Positions 8,950-17,547 of a DNA stretch of 64,000 bases are shown here, piece after piece. The DNA is from Microbacteriaceae bacterium (GTDB lineage: Bacteria; Actinomycetota; Actinomycetes; Actinomycetales; Microbacteriaceae): positions 1 to 64,000 of the forward strand of contig JAPSJW010000004.1 in NCBI GenBank assembly GCA_031177985.1, written 5' to 3'. The notes beneath the pieces were generated by a model. That model saw nothing but the letters and a program-made list of their open reading frames with translations. It was not told where the DNA came from and searched no databases. Each line of letters opens with the position of its first letter. Positions within the stretch are counted from its first letter, which is position 1. The translations under genes and the position numbers were made by a program.

Positions 8950-9977
8950 GGGGTGCCTCGGGGCTTGCGGGGTCGGGGCGGCTTCTGGGTCGCGGGAGGC
9001 TGCGCCGGAACCGATCCCGTCCTGGGCATCTTCGCACCGGCGACGCTCATCACGCTGTCGTAGCCGGTGGCGACGACGCTCTGCAGGCTCGGGAGCTTGA
9101 TGCCGAGCTCGTCGGTCACGGCCTTCAGGCGCGCCCGCAGCTCCCGGCCCACGGTGTCCCGCTCGCTCGTGCGCGTCTTCATCACGATCCGCACGACGAC
9201 GGCGTCGGCCGAGATCGACTGGAGGCCCCAGAGCTCCGGCTTGTCGAGGATGCGGCCCCGCCACTTCGAGTCGGTGGCCAGCTCGGTGGCGGCAGCAAGC
9301 ATGCGCGACTGCACCTCGTCGACGTCCGCGTCGTACGGCACCGCGAGGTCGACGATGATCCGCGACCAGCCCTGCGACATGTTGCCCACCCGCAGGATCT
9401 CGCCGTTGCGCACGTACCAGAGGGTGCCGTTGACGTCGCGCACCTGGGTGATGCGGATGCCCACCGTCTCGACGACGCCGGTCGCCGGCCCGAGGTCGAC
9501 GACGTCGCCGACGCCGAGCTGGTCCTCGGCGACCATGAAGAGACCGTTGAGCACGTCCTTGACGATGTTCTGGGCGCCGAAGCCGAGACCGGCGCCCAGC
9601 GCGCCGGTGATGAGGGCGAAGGCGCCCGTCGCGTTCGGAACGAAGACGGAGAACAGCAGGATGATGGCCACGAGCACGATCGCGGCGGTCACGATGTTGC
9701 CGAGCACGCTGCCGAGCGTGCGGGTGCGCTGCACGATGCGCACCGCCGCGAGCGGGCTCGCCTGCAGCGCCGCGGTGTCGTCGACGCTCTGCCGCTTCTT
9801 CACCCCGTGAACGACCCGATCGACGACCCTGCGGATGACGAACAGCAGAACCGACCGCAGGATGACTGCGCCGAGGATGACGCCGGCGAGGAAGAAGAGG
9901 TGGAAGGTGTCCTCGAACCGGGCGAGGTTCTCCCAGAACGCCTCCCAGTCGAAGGGCATCGTCGTGTCAGCGCTCAT
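8946..9977 (-). CDS. mscS: Small-conductance mechanosensitive channel (MscS family)
   Basis: Membrane channel that opens on osmotic downshift. 343 residues. A hydrophobic helix near 26-48, a second near 88-108 and the pore-lining TM3 about 115-140 (ITGALGAGLGFGAQNIVKDVLNGLFMV) match the family, followed by the beta domain with VGDVVDLG, GTLWYVRNGEI and NMSQGWSRI. The C-terminal 30 residues are Pro/Lys/Arg-rich. Upstream on the minus strand there is TAAACT and GGGAGG just before the ATG. Its stop overlaps the start of the globin gene (GTGA). Confidence 0.93.
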   Translation of the reverse strand: MSADTTMPFDWEAFWENLARFEDTFHLFFLAGVILGAVILRSVLLFVIRRVVDRVVHGVKKRQSVDDTAALQASPLAAVRIVQRTRTLGSVLGNIVTAAIVLVAIILLFSVFVPNATGAFALITGALGAGLGFGAQNIVKDVLNGLFMVAEDQLGVGDVVDLGPATGVVETVGIRITQVRDVNGTLWYVRNGEILRVGNMSQGWSRIIVDLAVPYDADVDEVQSRMLAAATELATDSKWRGRILDKPELWGLQSISADAVVVRIVMKTRTSERDTVGRELRARLKAVTDELGIKLPSLQSVVATGYDSVMSVAGAKMPRTGSVPAQPPATQKPPRPRKPRGTP

Positions 9978-10081
9978 CGCCTCCCGAGTTTAGGCGGCCG
10001 CACCCGCGCATCCTGTGGCGCCGCTCTCAGGGCTCCTGGCTAGGCTCGCCGAGAACCCCTCGCGACCCGTAAGGACGACCC

Positions 10082-11044
10082 ATGACCTCGGACCGCCTCG
10101 TTCTCGAGACGACCTACGATCACGCGCTCTCGTCCGTACACGGCTGGTGGCGCGGCGTCCTCGCGATCGTCGTGCTGGTGGTCGCCACCCTCGCCGCCGC
10201 ACTGCTGCTCGGCGGTGCCGCGGCGACGATCGACATCCTCACAGGTGCCGTGACGCCGGAGCAGATCGACTCGGGCGCGATCCCGATCACGCCGCTCACT
10301 CTGCTCGCCACGAATCTGTCGCTCGCGATCCTCATCCCGGTCTCGATGGGCCTGCAGCGCTGGTTCTTCGGTGTCCGCGGACGCCACCTGCTGTCGGTCG
10401 AGGGGCGTTTCCGCTGGCGCTGGTTCGGTCGGCTCGCCCTCGTCATCGTGCCCGTCTGGGCGCTCTACGTGCTCGGAGCCCTCCTGCTCGCCCCCGGCAC
10501 CATCAGACTCGACGGAACGGCGATCGCGCTCCTCGCCATCGTGCTGCTGACGACTCCGCTGCAGGCGGCGGGCGAGGAGTTCGGATTCCGGGGGATCGCG
10601 CAGCGGTCGGCGGGCAGCTGGCTCCGCTCGCCGGGCGCGGCTTTCGCGGTCTCGACGGTCGTCTCGGCCGCGGTCTTCGGCGCGTTCCATTTCGCGACCG
10701 ACCCGTGGCTCATCGCCTACTACTTCCTGTTCGGCGTGGCGATGTCGATCGCGGCGCGCGGCTCGGGCGGGCTCGAGGCGGCGGTGCTGGTGCACACGAC
10801 GAACAACGTCCTGCTGCTCATCCCCGCAGCCCTGACCGGTGCCCTCGACGAGGGCATCGACCGCAGCGAGGGTGCCGGCGGACCGATCATGCTCGTGCCG
10901 ATGATCGTCGTTCTGCTCGCCGGCGTCTTCGCGGGCTGGTACGCGAAGCGCAGGGGAGTGCGCCGCACCGCCCCGCCGCCTGTCACCGTGGCGCAGGAGC
11001 GCGCGGCGGCCCGGCCGGCTCCGGTCACCGAGACCGCGGGCTGA
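10082..11044 (+). CDS. CPBP-family intramembrane metalloprotease (CAAX protease/Abi type)
   Basis: Predicted polytopic membrane protease. 320 residues with about seven or eight hydrophobic helices. Family motifs are EEFGFRG near residue 163 (the conserved EExxxR), FGAFHF near 200 and HTTNN near 240. The C-terminus is cytoplasmic, basic and Ala/Pro-rich. The start is supported by TAAGGACGA upstream, and TAGGCT at 10041 may be its -10 box. Family members in actinobacteria are uncharacterised for substrate; some Abi proteins protect against self-produced peptides, but no peptide gene is visible nearby. Confidence 0.88.
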   Translation: MTSDRLVLETTYDHALSSVHGWWRGVLAIVVLVVATLAAALLLGGAAATIDILTGAVTPEQIDSGAIPITPLTLLATNLSLAILIPVSMGLQRWFFGVRGRHLLSVEGRFRWRWFGRLALVIVPVWALYVLGALLLAPGTIRLDGTAIALLAIVLLTTPLQAAGEEFGFRGIAQRSAGSWLRSPGAAFAVSTVVSAAVFGAFHFATDPWLIAYYFLFGVAMSIAARGSGGLEAAVLVHTTNNVLLLIPAALTGALDEGIDRSEGAGGPIMLVPMIVVLLAGVFAGWYAKRRGVRRTAPPPVTVAQERAAARPAPVTETAG

Positions 11045-11053
11045 CCGGGCCGA

Positions 11054-11860
11054 TCAGGCGTCCGCGACGACGATCTCGACCCCTGCAGCTCGGATCGCCT
11101 CGAGCTCGGCGGCGTCCGCCGTGGAGTCGGTGACCAGCATGTCCACCTGGTCGACGGTCGCGACCTGCGCGAAGGCCAGGCGGCCGATCTTCGAACCATC
11201 GGCGACGACGACGACCCGCTGCGCGTGGGTGACCATCGCGTTGTTGGAGCGCGCCTCGGTCTCGTCGTGGGTCGTGACTCCGCCGATCGCGCTGAACCCG
11301 TCGGTGCCGAGGATCGCCGTGGCGACGTTGATGGCGTTGAACGCCTTCTCGGCGAGCACCCCGACGAGCTCGAGCGACTCGGGCCTCAGCATGCCGCCCG
11401 TCATGATGATCTTGAGCTGGGGGTAGCTCGTCACGAGCTGGGCGGTGGTCAGCGAGTTCGTCACGATGGTCAGCTCATCGTGACCGACGAGGGCCCGTGC
11501 GACGCTCGCCGCGGTCGTCCCGCCGCTCAGGGCGACGGCGTACCGCTGGCGGGGGATGAGCTCGGCAACAGCTGCGGCGATCGCCCGCTTGGCCTCCTGG
11601 AAACGGGTGTCGCGCAGGCTCACCGGCAGCTCGCCGCGAGAGTCGAGCAGCCGCGCGCCACCGTGGGTGCGCACGAGCAGCCGCTGCTCCGCGAGATCGG
11701 CGAGGTCGCGACGTGCGGTCGCGGCCGAGATACCGAGGGTGTCCGAGAGCTCGCCGAGCGAGACCGAGCCGCGTTGTGCGAGCAGGTCGAGGATGGCGAT
11801 CATCCTGCGCGACCGCTTGCCGGAGGCGGCATGCATGGTGCGGTCGTTCGTCGTGGTCAT
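11054..11860 (-). CDS. DeoR/GlpR-family sugar-responsive transcriptional regulator
   Basis: Predicted repressor of the divergent sugar operon. 268 residues. N-terminal winged helix (RMIAILDLLAQRGSVSLGELSDTLGISAATARRDL, family signature, split here by commas for reading: RMIAILDLL, GSVSLGEL, ISAATARRDL) about residues 18-75, then the DeoRC sensor domain with ALSGGTTA, IVTNSL, ILGTDGF and VADGSK. The effector is usually a phosphorylated sugar. It is divergent from the GH4 glycosidase gene. Similar 20-bp motifs occur in its promoter gap and before the ABC transporter genes, so both are likely targets. Confidence 0.9.
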   Translation of the reverse strand: MTTTNDRTMHAASGKRSRRMIAILDLLAQRGSVSLGELSDTLGISAATARRDLADLAEQRLLVRTHGGARLLDSRGELPVSLRDTRFQEAKRAIAAAVAELIPRQRYAVALSGGTTAASVARALVGHDELTIVTNSLTTAQLVTSYPQLKIIMTGGMLRPESLELVGVLAEKAFNAINVATAILGTDGFSAIGGVTTHDETEARSNNAMVTHAQRVVVVADGSKIGRLAFAQVATVDQVDMLVTDSTADAAELEAIRAAGVEIVVADA

Positions 11861-11897
11861 GCGGCTCTCCCCGCCGCGCGGAGCATCCGCGCACTTG

Positions 11898-11917
11898 AAG
11901 TGATCATTTTAGACAGT
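11898..11917. promoter_or_regulatory. Candidate DeoR-type operator, site 1
   Basis: AAGTGATCATTTTAGACAGT shares 14 of 20 positions with a motif at 13325-13344 (consensus AANTGATCNNTTNNGNCAGT). It lies in the unusually AT-rich divergent gap between the regulator and the GH4 gene. An adjacent palindrome CACTTGAAGTG (11892-11902) overlaps it. CATAAT at 11925-11930 may be the -10 box of the GH4 gene. Confidence 0.45.
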
Positions 11918-11967
11918 GCACGCTCATAATGTTGCGCGTTTCACGCACTTCTCTCGATGATCGTCCC

Positions 11968-13290
11968 ATGACCCGCATCGTGTTCCTCGGCGCCGGCAGC
12001 GTCGTCTTCACCAGGCAGCTGCTGACCGACCTTCTCCGCTTCCCCGATCTCCCGCAACTCGACCTGGTGCTGCACGACATCGACGCGCAGCGCCTGGATG
12101 TCGCGCGAGGGACCGCCGAGCACGTGGCGCGCCGGCTCGGGCGTCCGCTGAAGGTCACGGCATCGGCGGATCGCCGCGCAGCCCTCGACGGAGCCGACGT
12201 CGTGGTGAACATGATCCAGGTCGGCGGCATAGCGGCCACCCGGGTGGATCTCGAGCTGCCGGCGAGCTTCGGGCTCCGCCAGACGATCGGCGACACCACC
12301 GGTGTCGGAGGAGTCTTCAGGGGGCTGCGCACCTTCCCCGTGCTCTCGCAGATCGCGCGCGACATGCTCGAGCTCTGCCAGGACGCCTGGTTCCTCAACT
12401 ACACGAACCCGATGGCGATGAACGTCTGGTGGATGTCGCTGGTCGCTCCTCAGATCAAGACCGTCGGGCTCTGCCACAGCGTCCACTGGACGGTCCACGA
12501 CCTCTGCGAGCTCGTCGGCGTGCCGATGGAGGAGACCCACTACCGCGCGGCGGGCGTGAATCACCAGTCCTGGCTCTATGAGTGGACGCACGACGGGCAG
12601 GATCTCTACCCCCGGCTGCGCGAGCGGATCGAAGCGGATGCGGAGCTTCAGCGCCGAGTGCGGGTCGAGATCTTCCGACGCGTCGGCTTCTATCCGACGG
12701 AGACGAGCGAGCACTCGTCGGAGTACCTGTCCTGGTTCCTGCGCTCCGACGAGCAGATCGCGCGTTTCCGACTGAGTCCGCTCGAGTACCTCGGCATCAG
12801 CGAGGACAACGTCACCCAGTTCGAGCAGGCGCGCTCGGCGCTCGCCGAGGGGCGGGACCTCGAGCTGCACGACGGGGGCGACGCGGCGGAGTACGCGCCG
12901 CAGATCATCCATTCGCTCCTCACCGGCACGGAGCGGGAGATCCACGTTAACGTGCCCAATCGGGGGCTCATCGAGAACCTTCCCGAGGGAGCGGCGGTCG
13001 AGGTGCCCGCCGCCATCGGCGCAGGAGGCGTCGCTCCGATCGTCGTCGGGCGGATCCCGCTGCAGGGGGCGGCGCACAATCGCACCTACCTCTCGGTCGC
13101 CGAGCTGGCGTTGGACGCGGCCCGCACGGGGAGGCGCGACCTGGTGCGCCAGGCCCTGCTGGTCGACCCGAACGCCTCGTCGACGCTGACCCCCGACCGA
13201 CTATGGGAGCTCGCCGACCGGCTCTTCGAGGCCCATGAGGCCCTCCTTCCCGACACGCTCGGCGGGTCCGTCGAACTCGTCCTGCGGTGA
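11968..13290 (+). CDS. Family 4 glycoside hydrolase, alpha-galactosidase type (MelA-like)
   Basis: NAD- and metal-dependent glycosidase that cleaves sugars by an oxidation/elimination mechanism in the cytoplasm. 440 residues. N-terminal Rossmann GAGSVVFT (7-14), NYTNPM with the catalytic region, and CHSV at 169-172, the variant associated with alpha-galactosidases rather than the CN.P form of 6-phosphoglucosidases; HQSW and NVPNRG follow. The start at 11968 (MTRIVFLGAG) begins right before the nucleotide-binding strand. The first gene of a sugar-utilisation island; followed after 143 nt by the importer genes. Confidence 0.9.
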   Translation: MTRIVFLGAGSVVFTRQLLTDLLRFPDLPQLDLVLHDIDAQRLDVARGTAEHVARRLGRPLKVTASADRRAALDGADVVVNMIQVGGIAATRVDLELPASFGLRQTIGDTTGVGGVFRGLRTFPVLSQIARDMLELCQDAWFLNYTNPMAMNVWWMSLVAPQIKTVGLCHSVHWTVHDLCELVGVPMEETHYRAAGVNHQSWLYEWTHDGQDLYPRLRERIEADAELQRRVRVEIFRRVGFYPTETSEHSSEYLSWFLRSDEQIARFRLSPLEYLGISEDNVTQFEQARSALAEGRDLELHDGGDAAEYAPQIIHSLLTGTEREIHVNVPNRGLIENLPEGAAVEVPAAIGAGGVAPIVVGRIPLQGAAHNRTYLSVAELALDAARTGRRDLVRQALLVDPNASSTLTPDRLWELADRLFEAHEALLPDTLGGSVELVLR

Positions 13291-13324
13291 CCGACGAAAC
13301 CTGTCTGTAACCAACGAGCAGTCG

Positions 13325-13344
13325 AACTGATCGGTTCGGTCAGT
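13325..13344. promoter_or_regulatory. Candidate DeoR-type operator, site 2
   Basis: AACTGATCGGTTCGGTCAGT, with arms AACTGA and TCAGTT, lies about 90-110 nt before the substrate-binding protein gene. It matches the motif in the regulator's own promoter at 14 of 20 positions. Confidence 0.45.
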
Positions 13345-13433
13345 TTTCTTGTCATCCGATCAGTCCGCCGCCAGCATGGGCACACCAGCCTCGCGGCAGC
13401 GCCCGCTGAAGCGCACTGCACTAAGGAGCTCAC

Positions 13434-14756
13434 ATGAACAGCAGCCGCCCCTCCGCCCGCCGACGCATCGCCACCGGTGCTGGTCTCGCCCTCAGCGCGA
13501 CTGTGCTGCTCGCCGGCTGCGGCGGCTCTCCCCAGGGCGCCACGACGCTCGACGAGGACGCGGAGGTGACCATCGAGTTCTGGACCGGCCAGTCGGACGC
13601 CGCCCACGACCTGCTCGCAGGCCTCGCCGAGGAGTTCGAGGAGGAGCACCCCAACGTCACGATCGAGGTGGCCGAGGGTGCCTCGAGCACCGAGGAGCTG
13701 CTGCAGAAGCTCTCCGCGGGCTTCGCGAGCGGCAACTATCCGGACATGTCCTACGCCTTCGGCTCGTGGGCCAGCCAGCTCGAGGAGTCGGGCCGAACCC
13801 TCGACATCACGGAGAAGACCGAGGACCCCGAGGTGGCGTGGGAGGAGTTCAGCGAGGCGGCTCGCGCGACCGTGCAGCCGACGGGTGAGAAGACGATCGG
13901 ATTCCCGGCCCTCGTCGACAACATCTCGCTGATCTACAACAAGACCGTCTTCGACGCCGCGGGAGTCGACTACCCGACCGAGGAGTGGGAGTGGGAGGAC
14001 TTCCGTGACGCAGCGGCGGCCCTGACCGATCCCTCGACCGACACCTACGGTTACGCCTACTCGGTCTCGGGCTCCGAGGAGACGACGTGGCAGTTCTGGC
14101 CGCACCTCTGGCAGCGCGGCGGCGAGATCCTGAGCGAGGACGGCAGCACGGCCGCCTTCGACTCGGAGGCCGGTGTCGAGGCCCTCGAGTTCCTGCGCAG
14201 CATGGCAGTCGATGACGGCAGTGTCTACCTCGACCAGACCGACACGAAGTTCGCGCAGCTGTTCGCCGCGGACCGCATCGGAATGATGACCTCCGGCCCC
14301 TGGCAGCTCTACGACCTCGGGGTCGCGGGCACCGACTACGGCGTGACGGTGCTTCCCGGCACCGACGGTGACCACCAGACGGTGTCCGGACCCGACATCT
14401 GGGCTCTGTTCGACCACCAGGACGCGAACCGCGAGCACTGGGTGACCGAGTTCGCCGCGTGGCTCACGGCTGCCGAACAGGACGAGCGGTGGAACGTCGC
14501 CTACGGCAACCTGCCGCTGCGCTCGAGCGAGATCGAGTCGGATGCCTTCCAGGAGCAGGTGGAGGCGCTGCCCGGGCTCGACATCATGGCCGCCAATGCG
14601 GAGAACGCTCAGCAGGCCCGCCCGACCGTGCCCGGCTACGTGGGGCTCTCGGAGGCGATCGCGAACGCGATCGCCGAGGTGCTGCAGGGCCAGGGCGAGC
14701 CGCAGGAGGCGCTCGAGGTTGCTGCGGCCGAAGCGGACGAGGCGCTCGCAGACTGA
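13434..14756 (+). CDS. ABC sugar transporter substrate-binding lipoprotein
   Basis: Extracellular sugar-binding protein anchored by lipid. 440 residues. Arg-rich signal peptide with hydrophobic LALSATVLLAG and lipobox LAGC around residue 27. The mature region follows the family-1 extracellular solute-binding fold: VTIEFWTGQSD, AEEFEEEHPNV, LLQKLSAGFASGNYPDM, IPA-like FPALVDNISLIYNK, and MMTSGPWQL. A good AAGGAG ribosome-binding site precedes the ATG. It heads an operon with two permeases and a kinase. Confidence 0.93.
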   Translation: MNSSRPSARRRIATGAGLALSATVLLAGCGGSPQGATTLDEDAEVTIEFWTGQSDAAHDLLAGLAEEFEEEHPNVTIEVAEGASSTEELLQKLSAGFASGNYPDMSYAFGSWASQLEESGRTLDITEKTEDPEVAWEEFSEAARATVQPTGEKTIGFPALVDNISLIYNKTVFDAAGVDYPTEEWEWEDFRDAAAALTDPSTDTYGYAYSVSGSEETTWQFWPHLWQRGGEILSEDGSTAAFDSEAGVEALEFLRSMAVDDGSVYLDQTDTKFAQLFAADRIGMMTSGPWQLYDLGVAGTDYGVTVLPGTDGDHQTVSGPDIWALFDHQDANREHWVTEFAAWLTAAEQDERWNVAYGNLPLRSSEIESDAFQEQVEALPGLDIMAANAENAQQARPTVPGYVGLSEAIANAIAEVLQGQGEPQEALEVAAAEADEALAD

Positions 14757-14806
14757 CCAGCCCGGCAGAGGCACCCGACGAGGACGACGAGGAGCGGCAG
14801 ACGAGG

Positions 14807-15757
14807 ATGAGCAGCATGACGATCCGGGAGCGGCGGCGGAACGCGCCTGCGGGAACCCGCAGCACGAGGCCCGGCTCCCGGATCGCTCGCCTCAAGGACG
14901 ATCTGGGCGGGTGGCTGTTCGTCGCACCGGCGACGATCCTCGTGCTCGGACTGTCGGTGTTCCCTGCCGTGTGGGCATTCCTGCTGAGCCTCCAGGAGTG
15001 GGACGGCTTCAGCGAGCCCGAATTCATCGGCGGCGGCAACTACTCGGAGCTCCTCACCGACGAAGACTTCTTCGCCGCTGCCCAGCACACCGGCCTCTAC
15101 ACCGCCCTGTTCGTGCCGATGTCGGTGCTCGCCGGCCTGTTCCTCGCCGTCGCGCTCAACCGCAAGATCCGCTTCATCGGCCTCTACCGCACCGCGATCT
15201 TCGTGCCGTTCGTCGCGTCGGCCGCCGCCACCGGCATCCTGAGCACGTATCTGTTCAGCCCGCAGTACGGGCTCGTGAACAACGTGCTGCGCTCGCTCGG
15301 ACTGCCGACGCAGGGCTGGCTGGAGGACCAGGCGCAGGCGATGCTCGTCATCGCGATCATGTCGCTCTGGGGCCAGGCCGCCTTCACGACGGTGCTCTAC
15401 CTCGCCGCGCTGCAGGACGTGCCCGCAGAACTGATGGAGGCCGCGACCCTCGACGGGGCGTCGCGGTGGCAGCGGTTCTGGCAGGTGGTCTGGCCGCAGC
15501 TGGCACCCGTCACCGTGTTCACCGCGATCTGGCAGACCATCGGCGCGATCCAGCTGTTCGATCTGGTCTACACGACCACCAGGGGCGGACCGCTCGATGC
15601 GACCAAGACGATCGTCTACTACCTGTGGGAGAAGGCGTTCCGCAGCCTCGAATTCGGCTACGGCTCCGCGGTCGCCTACGTGCTCTTCGGACTGACCCTG
15701 CTCGTGACGATCGGCGTCGTCGTGTACTCGCGCCGCCGCGGGACGGAGGCCTTCTGA
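14807..15757 (+). CDS. ABC sugar transporter permease (MalF/UgpA type)
   Basis: First membrane subunit of the carbohydrate importer. 316 residues with an N-terminal cytoplasmic arm and about six helices (LFVAPATILVLGLSVF near 42). The EAA coupling motif reads EAATLDGASRWQRFWQVVWP near residue 210. ATG at 14816 is an alternative start with ACGAGG at 9 nt. The gene overlaps the next permease by one base (TGATG), indicating coupled translation. Confidence 0.92.
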   Translation: MSSMTIRERRRNAPAGTRSTRPGSRIARLKDDLGGWLFVAPATILVLGLSVFPAVWAFLLSLQEWDGFSEPEFIGGGNYSELLTDEDFFAAAQHTGLYTALFVPMSVLAGLFLAVALNRKIRFIGLYRTAIFVPFVASAAATGILSTYLFSPQYGLVNNVLRSLGLPTQGWLEDQAQAMLVIAIMSLWGQAAFTTVLYLAALQDVPAELMEAATLDGASRWQRFWQVVWPQLAPVTVFTAIWQTIGAIQLFDLVYTTTRGGPLDATKTIVYYLWEKAFRSLEFGYGSAVAYVLFGLTLLVTIGVVVYSRRRGTEAF

Positions 15758-16641
15758 TGACCACCCTCGTCGAGAACGCGACCGATGCGGCGGAAGCAGC
15801 CGTGCGACCTCTGGATCGACGCCGCAAGGGACGTCGGCCCTCAGGCTGGCACCTGGTGCTCGCTCCCATCGCGCTGCTGTTCGCGATCCCGTTCGCTCAG
15901 ATGTTCCTCGCCGCGCTTTCTCCGGCGGCGGAGCTCATCCAGTACCCGCCTCCGTTCATCCCCTCGCGGCTGGACCTCGGCGGCTTCACCGGCCTGTTCG
16001 GCGAGACCGACGTGCTGCGGTGGATGGTCAACACGATGCTCGTCTCGGCGTCGGCGATCGTCAGCCACCTCGTGCTGTGCTCGCTCGCCGGCTACGGTTT
16101 CGCGCGGCTGCGGTTCCGTGGTCGCACGTTCGGGATCTTCGCGATCATCGGGACGATCATGATCCCGACGCAGCTGTTGATGATCCCGACCTACATCCTG
16201 TTCTCGCGCCTCGGGCTGGTCGACGGGCTCGGCGCCGCGATCGTGCCGTGGCTCGCGAGCGCGTTCGGCATCTTCCTCATGCGGCAGTTCTTCCTCTCGA
16301 TCCCCGGTGAGCTCGAGGAGGCGGGCCGAATCGACGGCGCGAACCGGTGGCAGGTGTTCTGGCATGTCGTGCTGCCGCTCGCGAAGCCGGCGCTCGCGAC
16401 CCTCGCCATCTTCACGCTGCTGAGCTCGTGGAACGATCTCGTGTGGCCGCTGATCGCGATCAACGACGAGGACGCCTTCACCCTGCAGCTGGGGCTCGCG
16501 AACTTCCAGAGCACGCGGCGCACCCAATGGGAGCTGCTCATGGCGGGCAACGTCGTCGCGACCCTTCCGCTCATCCTCTTCTTCCTGTTCGCGCAGAAAC
16601 AGTTCGTGGCGACCATGACCCTCAGCGGGATGAAGGGATGA
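15757..16641 (+). CDS. ABC sugar transporter permease (MalG/UgpE type)
   Basis: Second membrane subunit. 294 residues, about six helices, starting with LVLAPIALLFAIPFAQMFLAA. The EAA loop reads EEAGRIDGANRWQVFWHVVLP near residue 188. Start overlaps the preceding stop (TGATG) and its own stop overlaps the next start (ATGA). No ATP-binding subunit is encoded in the island; in actinobacteria such importers commonly share a single MsiK-type ATPase encoded elsewhere (established for Streptomyces; inferred here). Confidence 0.92.
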   Translation: MTTLVENATDAAEAAVRPLDRRRKGRRPSGWHLVLAPIALLFAIPFAQMFLAALSPAAELIQYPPPFIPSRLDLGGFTGLFGETDVLRWMVNTMLVSASAIVSHLVLCSLAGYGFARLRFRGRTFGIFAIIGTIMIPTQLLMIPTYILFSRLGLVDGLGAAIVPWLASAFGIFLMRQFFLSIPGELEEAGRIDGANRWQVFWHVVLPLAKPALATLAIFTLLSSWNDLVWPLIAINDEDAFTLQLGLANFQSTRRTQWELLMAGNVVATLPLILFFLFAQKQFVATMTLSGMKG

Positions 16642-17522
16642 CGCCGCACCCCGTGCTCGTCGTCGGCGACCTCAACGTGGACCTCGTGGTGCGCGGCGAC
16701 GTCGTTCCGCGGTTCGGCCAGGCGGAGCAGCTGCTCGACGCCGCCGAGCTCGTGCTGGGTGGCAGCGCCGCGATCGTCGCCTGCGGGCTGGCTCGCCTCG
16801 GCGTGCCCACCCGCCTCGCTGCGGTCGTCGGCGACGACGAGTTCGGACGCGCGGCGCTCGCGGCGCTCGCCGCTGCGGGGGTCGAGACGGATGCGGTGCG
16901 CGTCGATCCGAGCGCACCGACGGGCATCTCGGTGATCCTGTCCGGGGGAGGGGACCGGGCGATCCTCACTCTGCCCGGCACCATCCCTGCGCTCACCACC
17001 CAGGATGTTCAGCGCGCCCTCGAGCGAGACCCGGCCTGGGTGCACGTGGCCTCACCGTTCCTGATGCCCGCACTGACAGCGGCGCTCCCTCCGCTGCTGG
17101 CGGATCGGCACGTGAGCCTCGACACGAATTGGGATCCCGCGGAGGAGTGGATCGCGGTCGTCCCTCTGCTCGAGCAGGTGGACGTGCTGCTGCCGAACCG
17201 GGCCGAGCTCAAGGCGCTCGGCGGCGTCGCCGATCTGGCCGCTCTCGGTGTGCACGTGGTCGTCAAGGACGGCGCGGCGGGCGGCTGGTCGCTCGCGCCC
17301 GACGGAACCCGCTCACAGGCTCCCGGCCTCCGTGTGGTCGTGGTGGACACCACGGGGGCCGGGGACAGTTTCGACGCCGGCTATCTGGCCGCCATCGCCC
17401 ACGGCGTGGAGGACGAAGCCGCCCGGTTGCGCTGGGCGACGGTCGCCGGCTCGCTGTCCACCCGGGGCGCCGGAGGCACAGCGGAGCAGGCGACGCTCCA
17501 CGAGCTGCGCGCCCACCTCTGA
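16638..17522 (+). CDS. PfkB-family carbohydrate kinase (ribokinase-like)
   Basis: Predicted to phosphorylate a sugar released after import. 294 residues. N-terminal strand VLVVGDLNVDLVV, GGSAAIVACGLARLGV, and the C-terminal PfkB signature DTTGAGDSFDAGYL near 235-248 with the catalytic Asp. Start fixed by ATGA overlap with the permease gene. The sugar is not identifiable; the GH4 neighbour suggests a product of alpha-galactoside breakdown. Last gene of the operon. Confidence 0.9.
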   Translation: MTPHPVLVVGDLNVDLVVRGDVVPRFGQAEQLLDAAELVLGGSAAIVACGLARLGVPTRLAAVVGDDEFGRAALAALAAAGVETDAVRVDPSAPTGISVILSGGGDRAILTLPGTIPALTTQDVQRALERDPAWVHVASPFLMPALTAALPPLLADRHVSLDTNWDPAEEWIAVVPLLEQVDVLLPNRAELKALGGVADLAALGVHVVVKDGAAGGWSLAPDGTRSQAPGLRVVVVDTTGAGDSFDAGYLAAIAHGVEDEAARLRWATVAGSLSTRGAGGTAEQATLHELRAHL

Positions 17523-17529
17523 GCGCGCA

Positions 17530-17546
17530 GCCCGCCGACCGCGGGC
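17530..17546. terminator. Small hairpin between convergent pfkB and pepN
   Basis: GCCCGC (17530-17535) pairs with GCGGGC (17541-17546) around CGACC. Only six base pairs, directly before the pepN stop codon, so a weak bidirectional terminator at best. Confidence 0.3.
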
Positions 17547-17547
17547 G

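Noticed and set aside
14807-16641. Missing ABC ATPase considered as a defect of the importer
   Set aside because: Actinobacterial sugar importers commonly share an ATPase encoded elsewhere, so absence here is normal.
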